From NCBI RefSeq assembly GCF_003012705.1, contig NZ_PXYL01000001.1, forward strand, positions 62,001-126,000: a DNA stretch of 64,000 nucleotides, in the 5' to 3' direction. The notes under the pieces are model-generated. The model was not told the origin of the DNA and searched no databases. It saw nothing but the letters and a program-made list of their open reading frames with translations. The DNA is from Pseudaminobacter soli (ex Li et al. 2025). Lineage in GTDB: Bacteria; Pseudomonadota; Alphaproteobacteria; Rhizobiales; Rhizobiaceae. This document shows positions 25,501-32,699 of the stretch, piece by piece (within the stretch, counting starts at the first letter, position 1; each line of letters starts with the position of its first letter). Made by a program: the position numbers and the translations under genes.

Positions 25501-25959
25501 ATGAAGCCGAGACTGAATTTCTACAGCGCCGCACCTGAGCTGTTCAAAGAGGTGCGGGCTCTCAACAAGGCCGTGGACGAATGCGGCCTGGAAATGAGCC
25601 TGCTGCATCTGATCAAGCTGCGCGCCTCGCAGATCAATGGCTGCTCATATTGCGTCGACATGCATAGCCGTGAGGCACGCCATGACGGCGAGACCGAGCA
25701 GCGGCTCTATCTCGTCGCGGCCTGGAAGGAGTCGCCGCTGTTTTCCGAGCGCGAGCGCGCTGCCTTCGCCTGGGTCGAGGCGGTGACGCTGATCTCCAAG
25801 GACGGCGTTTCCGATGAGCTTTACGCGAAGACGCTCAAGCACTTCTCAGAGCAGGAACTAGTCAAGCTTACGGTTGCGGTGGGCATGATCAACATCTGGA
25901 ACCGGCTATGCGCGTCGTTCCATGCAATTCACCCGGTCGAGAACGCCGAGGCCGCATAG
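25501..25959 (+). CDS. AhpD-like carboxymuconolactone decarboxylase family protein
   Basis: 152 residues. Contains the AhpD catalytic motif GCSYCVDMHSREAR with C48, C51 and H55 (CxxCxxxH), within the six-helix fold of the carboxymuconolactone decarboxylase family; the LHLIKLRASQINGC lead-in is typical. Proteins of this group reduce organic peroxides or other electrophiles through the vicinal thiols, rather than decarboxylate. In operon with the Rrf2 gene; GAGAGG ribosome site. Substrate unknown. Confidence 0.9.
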   Translation: MKPRLNFYSAAPELFKEVRALNKAVDECGLEMSLLHLIKLRASQINGCSYCVDMHSREARHDGETEQRLYLVAAWKESPLFSERERAAFAWVEAVTLISKDGVSDELYAKTLKHFSEQELVKLTVAVGMINIWNRLCASFHAIHPVENAEAA

Positions 25960-25988
25960 CTTTTCCACAAATCCTGGATCGAAACCCA

Positions 25989-26024
25989 CGCCTGCCGGCG
26001 AAAACCGCGTCGGCAGGCGCTTTT
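25989..26024 (+). terminator. Intrinsic terminator after the AhpD-like gene
   Basis: CGCCTGCCG (25989-25997) pairs perfectly with CGGCAGGCG (26011-26019), followed by CTTTT. Terminates the Rrf2/AhpD-like operon. Confidence 0.75.
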
Positions 26025-26124
26025 ATGCAGCTTCACCGGCTTCATCGGCTGCTCATTCATCTTTCGTGCGTCTTGTCCGCTTTGCCGCGCAATGCTTTGC
26101 TGTGCGGAAATGGAGGGGGAGAAA

Positions 26125-26547
26125 ATGCGCTTTGTCGTACTTGGCCTTGCTGCCGGCGCCTGCCTGCAATTCGGACAAGCTTTCGCGGGGGACGCGGTCT
26201 TCGACAATTTGAAGCCGATAGACGTCGAGGCTGCCGACCCGGAATTCGTCGCCGATATGTTTGGCCCATGGGCGATCAGCGACTCGAGTGGCGGCAAGCA
26301 CTGCAACGTCGTGTTGAAGCGCGACCAGACCATCGGCGGCATGGAGATCGAGCTTGCGCCCGCCTGTGCCGCGACATTCCCGGTCTTAGGTGACATCACC
26401 GCATGGCGGCTGCTGGAGGGCTGGGCCATCGATCTGGTCGATGCCGAGCGCAAGACGCGCATCCGCTTCGACACGCCGGACGACATTTATGTCGCCTATC
26501 CCGAAACGGACGGCATCTTCACGATCCAGCCGATTCCGCGCGATTGA
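26125..26547 (+). CDS. Inh/Omp19-type protease inhibitor family protein
   Basis: 140 residues from ATG 26125 (GGAGGGGGAG just before; upstream ATGs at 26092 and 26110 not supported). Signal peptide FVVLGLAAGACLQFGQAFAG. The mature part has the Inh beta-barrel pattern: MFGPWAISDSSGGKHCNVVL with a cysteine, then ELAPACAATFPVLGDITAWR and a C-terminal WAIDL-strand region. The two cysteines (KHC, PAC) would form the conserved disulfide. Inh proteins bind serralysin-type metalloproteases in the periplasm. No protease gene is close, so the partner is unknown. Monocistronic, convergent with the EthD gene. Confidence 0.82.
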   Translation: MRFVVLGLAAGACLQFGQAFAGDAVFDNLKPIDVEAADPEFVADMFGPWAISDSSGGKHCNVVLKRDQTIGGMEIELAPACAATFPVLGDITAWRLLEGWAIDLVDAERKTRIRFDTPDDIYVAYPETDGIFTIQPIPRD

Positions 26548-26581
26548 GGGGACGGGACGCGACCGGCATCGGCCGGAGACG

Positions 26582-26890
26582 TCAGACCTCCTTGCTGTCG
26601 AAGAAGAACAGGTCGGCGCCGCCGTCGGCGAAGTTCGGGATATCGCCCGCTGCCGCCTGGCCTTCGGGCGAAGCAAGGGCCGCTTCGAGCGCGGTAATGG
26701 AGGAGAAGTGAAGCACCGCGACCAGATAATAAGGTGCTGGGCCCGCCGAGCTGGCCACGGCACCTTCGCTTATCTCGTACTTCTCAAGGCCGGGAATCTT
26801 CCTGGCTAGCGGTACATGCGTGGAAAAATAGTAGCGGTCGAAGGCCGCCGGATCCTTCGGCGTCCCGTACATCACGATCAGCTTTGCCAT
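26582..26890 (-). CDS. EthD family protein
   Basis: 102 residues; MAKLIVMYGTPKDPAAFDRY and HVPLARKIPGLEKYEIS fit the EthD ferredoxin-like fold (dimeric alpha/beta barrel, first seen in the ethyl tert-butyl ether degradation gene cluster). Biochemical role of most members is unknown. It lies 135 bases downstream of the TetR gene on the same strand, possibly cotranscribed. No other ether-degradation gene is present. Confidence 0.85.
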   Translation of the reverse strand: MAKLIVMYGTPKDPAAFDRYYFSTHVPLARKIPGLEKYEISEGAVASSAGPAPYYLVAVLHFSSITALEAALASPEGQAAAGDIPNFADGGADLFFFDSKEV

Positions 26891-27025
26891 GGACGTCTCC
26901 TCCGTCGCTCGACCCGCACGGAAGCCGGGGCCCAGCCGGCTGCAGCTGCGGGGAGGTTCAGTCAGGATGGCCGAAGTGCGGGTTCGTGGATAGCCGGACG
27001 AAAGTCGCGCGCCGGGGCTGCTGGT

Positions 27026-27667
27026 TCAGTCCTTATGCGGTGCCAGCCCGTGGATGAAAAGGTTTTCGAGAAAGCGCGCGGCATCCTCGAAACGGCCTTC
27101 GGCGCCACGGTCGGGGCCGAGGACTGCGCGCACCTGCACGTCGAAATCGGCATAGTGCTGGGTCGTCGCCCAGATGGAGAAGATCAGATGCCAGGGGTCG
27201 GTCTTGACGATCTTGCCGGCGCGCATCCAGCCCTTGATGATCTCGGCCTTCTCGTCGACCAGCTCCTTCAGCTCGCCTTCCAGCAGCGGCATGATGCGCG
27301 GCGCACCCTGCAGGATCTCATTGGCAAACAGCCGACTCTCGCGCGGAAAATCGCGGGCCATTTCCAGCTTTCGGCGGATGTAGCCGCGAATCTCGGCGAT
27401 CGGGTCGCCGCTGTCGTCCAGCTCGCGCAACGGCGCCAACCAGGTCTTCAGCAGGCGCTCCATCAGCGTCTCGTAAATGTCTTCCTTGCGCCGGAAATAA
27501 TAGAGCAGGTTGGGCTTGGACATGCCCGCCGCGTCGGCGATCTGGTCGATGGTCGAGCCGCGAAAGCCGTGGGTCGAAAACACCTCAAGCGCCGCCTCGA
27601 GAATCAGCTCCCGCTTCTCCTGCTGGATGCGGGTTCGGCGCGGAGGGACGGTGCTTTGGCTGCTCAT
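27026..27667 (-). CDS. rutR: TetR family regulator RutR-like (pyrimidine catabolism)
   Basis: 213 residues. TetR helix-turn-helix: ELILEAALEVFSTHGFRGST, IDQIADAAGMSKPNLLYYF (residues about 20-58). The long C-terminal domain (RLFANEILQGAPRIMPLLEG, and DPWHLIFSIWATTQHYADFD) is the one found in E. coli RutR (YcdC), which binds uracil and thymine and represses pyrimidine use genes. It is divergent from the beta-alanine aminotransferase and about 3 kb from preTA. Two RutR-like motifs lie in the intergenic region, one resembling the site before preT. Assignment to RutR is strong from domain and context. Confidence 0.87.
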   Translation of the reverse strand: MSSQSTVPPRRTRIQQEKRELILEAALEVFSTHGFRGSTIDQIADAAGMSKPNLLYYFRRKEDIYETLMERLLKTWLAPLRELDDSGDPIAEIRGYIRRKLEMARDFPRESRLFANEILQGAPRIMPLLEGELKELVDEKAEIIKGWMRAGKIVKTDPWHLIFSIWATTQHYADFDVQVRAVLGPDRGAEGRFEDAARFLENLFIHGLAPHKD

Positions 27668-27704
27668 GCCAGCCTCCTCGGGCCAAAAAATAAAATCAGG
27701 TTGT

Positions 27705-27724
27705 GGACCAATCCGCTGGACCAG
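27705..27724. promoter_or_regulatory. GGACCA repeat upstream of rutR
   Basis: The segment reads TGGACCAATC then CTGGACCAG: two copies of TGGACCA 13 bases apart, close to the rutR start. Both resemble a RutR half site (TTGACCA). Possible autoregulatory operator. Confidence 0.3.
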
Positions 27725-27805
27725 TTTCTCTTGGCCGGTGGAACGCGATTTCGCGCGTGCATATGGGCTAGTATTCCCTTGACCGCCCGTCTGGCGGTGC
27801 TAACG

Positions 27806-27823
27806 TTTGTCCAATCGGTCAAA
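27806..27823. promoter_or_regulatory. RutR-like operator before aptA
   Basis: TTTGTCCAATCGGTCAAA is an imperfect palindrome (TTTGwCC-N4-GGtCAAA) 80 bases before the aptA start. It is close to the E. coli RutR consensus and shares TTGACCrATTG (reverse strand) with the preT promoter site at 22065. TTGTCC could also be the -35 for aptA. Confidence 0.5.
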
Positions 27824-27902
27824 AATTGCGTAACACAGAAGTACCGCAAAGACCAAGCGTTGGCCGCAATGAAACAGGGGACCCCAAAAGGAAAGCTTGG
27901 TT

Positions 27903-29231
27903 ATGTCCAATAGAAAGAACGTCGCGCCGAACGACCTCAGCGCATTCTGGATGCCCTTTACGTCGAACCGCCAATTCAAGCAGGCGCCGCGTATGCTCGT
28001 CAGTGCGAAGGACATGCACTATACGGCAAGCGACGGTCGCAAGATTCTAGACGGCACCGCTGGCCTCTGGTGCGTTAACGCCGGCCACTGCCGTCCCAAG
28101 ATCACCGAGGCGATCCAGAGCCAGGCCGCCGAGCTCGACTACGCGCCGGCCTTCCAGATGGGCCACCCGATCGTGTTCGAACTGGCGAACCGCCTGGTCG
28201 ATATCGCGCCCGTGGGCATGGACCACGTGTTCTTCACCAATTCCGGTTCGGAATCGGTCGAAACCGCGCTTAAGATGGCGCTCGCCTATCAGCGCGTGAA
28301 GGGTGAGGGCACGCGCACCCGCTTGATCGGCCGCGAGCGCGGCTATCACGGCGTCAATTTCGGCGGCATTTCGGTCGGCGGCATCGTCACCAACCGCAAG
28401 ATGTTCGGCACGCTTCTGGGCGGCGTCGACCACCTGCCGCACACCCATCTGCCGGCCAAGAACGCCTTCACCAAGGGCGAGCCGGAGTATGGCGCGGAGC
28501 TCGCCGACGAGCTGGAGCGCATCGTCGCGCTGCATGACGCCTCGACGATCGCGGCCGTCATCGTCGAGCCGGTGGCTGGTTCGACCGGCGTTCTCATTCC
28601 GCCGAAGGGCTATCTGCAGCGCCTGCGCCAGATCTGCGATAAGCACGGCATCCTGCTGATTTTCGACGAAGTCATCACCGGTTTCGGCCGTCTCGGCACG
28701 CCGTTTGCGTCCGACTATTTCGGTGTCATCCCCGACATCATGACCACTGCCAAGGGCGTCTCCAACGGCGTCGTCCCGATGGGCGCGGTGTTCGTGAAGA
28801 AGGAAATCCATGACGCCTTCATGAACGGCCCCGAGCACCTCATCGAGTTCTTCCACGGCTACACCTATTCGGGCAACCCGATTGCGTCGGCCGCGGCCCT
28901 CGGCACGCTCGACACCTACAAGGAAGAAGGCCTGCTGACGCGCGGCGCCGAACTCGCTCCCTATTTCGAAGAGGCGCTGCACTCGCTCAAGGGCGAGCCA
29001 CATGTCATCGACATCCGCAATATCGGCCTCGTCGGCGCGATCGAGCTGGAATCGATCCCCGGCAGCCCGAGCAAGCGCGCTTTCTCGGCCTTCGTGAAGG
29101 CCTTCGAGCGCGGCGCGCTCATCCGCACCACCGGCGACATCATCGCGCTGTCGCCGCCGCTGATCATCACCAAGGGGCAGATCGATGAACTGATCGATCA
29201 TGTCCGCGAAGTGCTGAACATGATCGACTAA
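27903..29231 (+). CDS. aptA: Omega-amino acid (beta-alanine) : pyruvate aminotransferase
   Basis: 442 residues; ATG 27903 preceded by GGAAAG. Class III PLP aminotransferase: LDGTAGLWCVNAGHCRPKI near residue 45, VFFTNSGSESVETALKMAL near 106, ILLIFDEVITGFGRLGTPFA near 252, and the PLP lysine in TTAKGVSNGVVPMGAVFV near 283. The sequence pattern LWCVNAGHCRPKI...AFQMGHP is typical of beta-alanine:pyruvate transaminases. It converts beta-alanine or 3-aminoisobutyrate, the end products of reductive pyrimidine breakdown, into malonate semialdehyde. First gene of the aptA-hyuC run; divergent from rutR. Confidence 0.9.
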   Translation: MSNRKNVAPNDLSAFWMPFTSNRQFKQAPRMLVSAKDMHYTASDGRKILDGTAGLWCVNAGHCRPKITEAIQSQAAELDYAPAFQMGHPIVFELANRLVDIAPVGMDHVFFTNSGSESVETALKMALAYQRVKGEGTRTRLIGRERGYHGVNFGGISVGGIVTNRKMFGTLLGGVDHLPHTHLPAKNAFTKGEPEYGAELADELERIVALHDASTIAAVIVEPVAGSTGVLIPPKGYLQRLRQICDKHGILLIFDEVITGFGRLGTPFASDYFGVIPDIMTTAKGVSNGVVPMGAVFVKKEIHDAFMNGPEHLIEFFHGYTYSGNPIASAAALGTLDTYKEEGLLTRGAELAPYFEEALHSLKGEPHVIDIRNIGLVGAIELESIPGSPSKRAFSAFVKAFERGALIRTTGDIIALSPPLIITKGQIDELIDHVREVLNMID

Positions 29232-29241
29232 GACCAAACAT

Positions 29242-29272
29242 GCCGGGAGGCCGAAAGGCCTTCCGGCTTTTT
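29242..29272 (+). terminator. Terminator after aptA
   Basis: GCCGGGAGGCC and GGCCTTCCGGC form an 11-bp stem (one G-T pair) with GAAA loop, followed by TTTTTC. A strong intrinsic terminator or attenuator between aptA and the downstream hydrolase. Confidence 0.8.
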
Positions 29273-29274
29273 CA

Positions 29275-29341
29275 AGCATGATCCCAAACCGAAGGTCCGC
29301 GCAGCGAAAAGTTGCAGACTTTTTGGATGAGATCTTGCTCA
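29275..29341. repeat. Rhizobial-type palindromic intergenic repeat
   Basis: AGCATGATCCCAAAC at the left and GATGAGATCTTGCTC at the right are imperfectly complementary, with an AAAAGTTGCAGACTTTTTGG core. This resembles the RIME/RPE class of intergenic repeats of Rhizobium and Mesorhizobium (GAGCAtGATCnnnnCCGAAAA... pattern). Identity is by recollection, not by search. Confidence 0.5.
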
Positions 29342-29399
29342 AAGAACAAAAGCCTGGAGCATCGTCTTGCTCCAAAGCGCAGACCGAGGGAAAGATAAG

Positions 29400-30650
29400 A
29401 TGGCGGCGCCGGGAGAGAATCTGCGAATCAATTCAGACCGTTTGTGGGATTCGCTGATGGAAATGGCGAAGATCGGACCGGGCGTTGCGGGCGGCAACAA
29501 CCGCCAGACCCTGACCGACGCCGACGGCGAAGGCCGGCACCTCTTCAAGAAGTGGTGCGAGGACGCGGGCCTCGAAATGGGCGTTGACGAGATGGGCACC
29601 ATGTTCGCCCGCCGCGAGGGCACCGACCCCGACGCCTTGCCGGTCTATGTCGGCAGCCATCTCGACACGCAGCCGACCGGCGGAAAGTTCGACGGCGTGC
29701 TCGGCGTTCTGGGCGGCCTCGAAGTCATCCGCACGCTGAACGATCTCGGCATCAAGACCAAACATCCCATCGTCGTCACCAACTGGACGAATGAAGAAGG
29801 CACGCGCTTTGCCCCTGCCATGCTGGCTTCGGGTGTGTTCGCCGGCGTGCTTGACCAGAACTGGGCCTATGACCGCAAGGACGCCGAAGGCAAGCGCTTC
29901 GGCGACGAGCTCGCCCGCATCGGCTGGAAGGGCGACGAGAAGGTCGGCGTGCGCAAGATGCGCGCCTTTTTCGAACTGCACATCGAGCAAGGACCGATCC
30001 TCGAGGACGAAGAAATCGAGATTGGCGTTGTCACCCACGGACAAGGGTTGAAGTGGCTGCAGGTGACGCTGACCGGCGTGGAAGCGCATACCGGCTCCAC
30101 GCCTATGCCCAAGCGCCGCAATGCGGGCCTCGGCATGGCGCGGGTGACCGAGCTGGTGCACGAAGTGGCGATGGACTACCAGCCGGACGCCGTCGGTGCG
30201 ATTGGGCACATGGAGGTATATCCGAACTCGCGCAACATCATTGCCGGCCGCACCGTATTCACCATCGACATCCGCTCGCCCGACAAGGAAGTGCTGGACG
30301 AGATGGATGCGCGCATCCGCGACGGCATCGCCACCATCTGCGAGGCGCTCGATATTTCCTTCGAGATCGAGCAGGTCGGCCATTTCGACCCGGTGACGTT
30401 CGACGAGGGCTGCGTGAAGGCGATCCGCGACGCGGCCAACCGGTTGGGCTACACGCACCGCAACATCGTCTCGGGCGCGGGCCACGACGCCTGCTGGATC
30501 AACCGCGTCGCACCCACGGCCATGGTCATGTGCCCGTGCGTGGATGGGCTCAGCCACAACGAGGCCGAGGAAATCTATCCGGAATGGGCAGCCGCCGGCT
30601 GCGACGTGCTTTTCCACGCAGTGGTGGAGACCGCGGAGATCGTGGAGTAG
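29400..30650 (+). CDS. hyuC: Zn-dependent hydrolase, beta-ureidopropionase / N-carbamoyl amidohydrolase (M20 family)
   Basis: 416 residues from ATG 29400 (GAGGGA eight bases before). M20-type metal ligands in order: VGSHLDTQPTGGKFDG near residue 82, NWTNEEGTRFAPAMLASG near 128, HIEQGPILE near 196, and SHNEAEE near 385. VEAHTGSTPMPKRRNAG marks the dimer domain. This is the 3-ureidopropionate / N-carbamoyl-L-amino acid hydrolase group, third step of reductive pyrimidine breakdown. Here it follows aptA and, after 370 bases, the ABC importer. Symbol is one of several in use (hyuC, amaB, pydC); exact substrate is inferred from context. Confidence 0.85.
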   Translation: MAAPGENLRINSDRLWDSLMEMAKIGPGVAGGNNRQTLTDADGEGRHLFKKWCEDAGLEMGVDEMGTMFARREGTDPDALPVYVGSHLDTQPTGGKFDGVLGVLGGLEVIRTLNDLGIKTKHPIVVTNWTNEEGTRFAPAMLASGVFAGVLDQNWAYDRKDAEGKRFGDELARIGWKGDEKVGVRKMRAFFELHIEQGPILEDEEIEIGVVTHGQGLKWLQVTLTGVEAHTGSTPMPKRRNAGLGMARVTELVHEVAMDYQPDAVGAIGHMEVYPNSRNIIAGRTVFTIDIRSPDKEVLDEMDARIRDGIATICEALDISFEIEQVGHFDPVTFDEGCVKAIRDAANRLGYTHRNIVSGAGHDACWINRVAPTAMVMCPCVDGLSHNEAEEIYPEWAAAGCDVLFHAVVETAEIVE

Positions 30651-30669
30651 CATAGCCGCGAACAAGAAT

Positions 30670-30700
30670 GGGCCGACGCGCCAAAAGAAGCGCGCGGCCC
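30670..30700 (+). other. Stem-loop in the hyuC-ABC gap
   Basis: GGGCCGACGCGC and GCGCGCGGCCC pair with one bulged base around AAAAGAA-type loop. It lies 20 bases after the hyuC stop, before an SD-like GGGGA and the short ATG-start frame at 30721. Confidence 0.4.
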
Positions 30701-30720
30701 GCCAAGGGGAACATGGGAGA

Positions 30721-30750
30721 ATGAGGAAGATTTTCACATACGGCACATAG
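30721..30750 (+). pseudogene. Possible eroded start of a dihydropyrimidinase gene
   Basis: A nine-codon frame MRKIFTYGT then stop TAG follows GGGAG with ribosome-site spacing. If one base is inserted just before the stop, the frame continues GTIATG. The pattern M-x-K-I-x-x-x-G-T-I-x-T matches my memory of dihydropyrimidinase N-termini (MSKVIKGGTIVT type). Position is exactly between the pathway hydrolase and its importer, where hydA/pydB is commonly found. The match is very short and the rest of the frame does not resemble the enzyme, so this is only a hypothesis. Confidence 0.25.
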
Positions 30751-30809
30751 CGACCGGTCGCCTTAGGACGGCCGCGAGGCCGCGCGCCTAACGATCCGGC
30801 AGCTCAGCA

Positions 30810-30857
30810 GGCATCGGAAAGTTCCGAAAACCGCATTCCACTTTTCGGTCCGATGCC
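30810..30857. repeat. Palindromic intergenic element, rhizobial type
   Basis: GGCATCGG (30810-30817) pairs with CCGATGCC (30850-30857); inside it CCGAAAA (30824-30830) pairs with TTTTCGG (30842-30848). The core CCGCATTCCACTTTTCGG is the common motif of a repeat family scattered through Mesorhizobium/Rhizobium intergenic regions. Such elements can recombine. Family assignment is from memory. Confidence 0.6.
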
Positions 30858-30919
30858 TCAGCGGGGCGGGAAACGCGCTTCTGCGACCAAATTGCGGAAT
30901 CGAGTCAGGAGACGGCCTC

Positions 30920-30939
30920 AGCCCGTTGTTTTTCGGGCT
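30920..30939 (+). other. Small hairpin before the ABC importer operon
   Basis: AGCCCG and CGGGCT pair around TTGTTTTT. It may end transcription from the left. The remaining sequence to 31017 is AT-richer and probably holds the importer promoter; no clear -10/-35 pair was identified. Confidence 0.35.
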
Positions 30940-31017
30940 CATTTCGCGCTTGCGCCCGTGTGTCGACCCCCGAAATACGCTTTGATCGATTAACGGAAAT
31001 TGGAAAGAGCCAGCAGC

Positions 31018-31812
31018 TTGCAGCCAGCACACAGCAATACCGTCATCGAAGCCAGTAAGCTCGGGCTTACCTTCCAGACCAGCGACGGGCCCGTCAGGGC
31101 GCTTTCGGATGTCGACCTTTCGATCGGCAAGGGGGAGTTCGTCTCCTTCATCGGTCCGTCAGGATGCGGCAAGACCACCTTCCTGCGCGTGATCGCCGAC
31201 CTCGAACGGCCGACTTCGGGCTCGATTTCCATCAACGGCATGTCGCCCCAGCAGGCGCGCGAGGCTCGCGCCTATGGTTATGTCTTCCAGGCGGCGGCGC
31301 TGTTTCCATGGCGCACCATCGAGAACAATGTGGCGCTGCCGCTGGAGATCATGGGAATCTCGCGCGACGAGCGGAAGGCGCGCATCAAGCGCACGCTCGA
31401 CCTCGTCAATCTCTCCGGCTTCGAGAAGAAATATCCCTGGCAGCTCTCGGGCGGTATGCAGCAGCGCGCCTCGATCGCGCGCGCGCTCGCCTTCGATGCC
31501 GACCTGCTCTTGATGGACGAACCTTTCGGCGCGCTCGACGAGATCGTACGCGACCATCTCAACGAGCAGCTTCTAAAACTCTGGGGCCAGACCAACAAGA
31601 CGATCTGCTTCGTCACCCACTCCATCCCGGAGGCGGTCTATCTGTCGACCCGCATCGTGGTGATGTCGCCGCGCCCTGGCCGCGTGACCGATGTAATCGA
31701 GTCGACCCTGCCGCGGGAGCGGCCGCTCGACATCCGCGAGAGTCCCGAGTTCCTGGCAATCGCCGCGCGGGTGCGCGACGGCCTGCGGGCCGGCCATTCC
31801 TACGACGATTGA
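31018..31812 (+). CDS. ABC transporter ATP-binding protein (nitrate/sulfonate/NMT1 class)
   Basis: 264 residues from TTG 31018, chosen for GGAAAGAG eight bases before it; an upstream TTG at 31000 would give 270 residues. Walker A FIGPSGCGKTTFLRVIADLE, Q-loop in YVFQAAALFPWRTIENNVAL, signature LSGGMQQRASIARALAFD, Walker B LLLMDEPFGALDEIVRDHLN, and TICFVTHSIPEAVYLSTRIV in order. The FGALDEIVRDHLN and SIPEAV features place it with SsuB/ThiZ-type ATPases. Part of an ATPase-permease-permease-binding protein operon lying after the pyrimidine degradation genes; uptake of a pyrimidine or its breakdown product is inferred. Confidence 0.85.
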   Translation: MQPAHSNTVIEASKLGLTFQTSDGPVRALSDVDLSIGKGEFVSFIGPSGCGKTTFLRVIADLERPTSGSISINGMSPQQAREARAYGYVFQAAALFPWRTIENNVALPLEIMGISRDERKARIKRTLDLVNLSGFEKKYPWQLSGGMQQRASIARALAFDADLLLMDEPFGALDEIVRDHLNEQLLKLWGQTNKTICFVTHSIPEAVYLSTRIVVMSPRPGRVTDVIESTLPRERPLDIRESPEFLAIAARVRDGLRAGHSYDD

Positions 31813-31820
31813 GGCCGGAC

Positions 31821-32699
31821 ATGGATCGCTTTCGCGACAAGATCATTCCGGTGACCACGCTCCTCGCGGGGCTGGTCGTGCTCTGGTACGTCTTCGCCGT
31901 CATCATGAACGCCCCGGTTCAGCGCGACATGGATCGCCGCGCCGGCGAGGATCCGAGATTCTCCGAATTCATCGGCAAGACGCTTGCGCAGGCCAAGCCC
32001 ACGCTGCCCGCGCCGCATCAGGTGGCTACGAACTTCTTCGAAAACACTTTTACGCGGAAGATCACCAGCAACCGCAGCCTCGTCTATCATGCCTGGGTGA
32101 CGCTTTCGTCCACGCTGCTCGGATTTGCCTTCGGCACGGTTCTGGGCATCCTGATCGCGGTCGGCATCGTGCATTTCATCGCGCTCGACCGCAGCCTGAT
32201 GCCCTGGATCATCGCCTCGCAGACCATCCCCATTCTCGCCATCGCGCCGATGGTGGTGGTGGTGTTTGCCGCCATCGGCGTCACCGGCCTTTTGCCCAAG
32301 GCGCTGATCTCGACCTATCTGTCGTTCTTCCCGGTCGCCGTCGGCATGGTGAAGGGCCTGCGCTCGCCCGAAATTCTTTATCTCGACCTCATGCACACCT
32401 ATAACGCCAGCGCCTCGCAGACCTTCTGGAAGCTGCGGGTACCGGCCTCGGTGCCGTATCTCTTCGCCTCGATGAAGGTGGCGGTGGCGGCAAGCCTAGT
32501 CGGCGCCATCGTGGCCGAACTGCCCACCGGCGCGGTGGCCGGCATTGGCGCCAAGCTGTTGGCCGGCGCCTACTATAGCCAGACCATCGACATCTGGTCG
32601 GCGCTGGTAGCCGGCTCGGTGGTGGCGGTGCTGCTGGTGACGCTGGTGGGGGTCGCAGGGCGCATCGTCGAACGTTCGATGGGCGGGAGGCCGGCATGA
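31821..32699 (+). CDS. ABC transporter permease, first of two
   Basis: 292 residues from ATG 31821, eight bases after the ATPase stop. The N-terminal membrane helix VTTLLAGLVVLWYVFAVIMN is followed by a periplasmic loop (about 30-95) and the BPD_transp_1 core, with the coupling segment LMHTYNASASQTFWKLRVPA near residue 192. The next permease start overlaps its stop by four bases (ATGA). The two permeases differ, so the importer channel is a heterodimer. Confidence 0.86.
   Translation: MDRFRDKIIPVTTLLAGLVVLWYVFAVIMNAPVQRDMDRRAGEDPRFSEFIGKTLAQAKPTLPAPHQVATNFFENTFTRKITSNRSLVYHAWVTLSSTLLGFAFGTVLGILIAVGIVHFIALDRSLMPWIIASQTIPILAIAPMVVVVFAAIGVTGLLPKALISTYLSFFPVAVGMVKGLRSPEILYLDLMHTYNASASQTFWKLRVPASVPYLFASMKVAVAASLVGAIVAELPTGAVAGIGAKLLAGAYYSQTIDIWSALVAGSVVAVLLVTLVGVAGRIVERSMGGRPA

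Noticed and set aside
28047-29375. 442-residue minus-strand frame
   Set aside because: Antisense of the PLP aminotransferase, which is complete.
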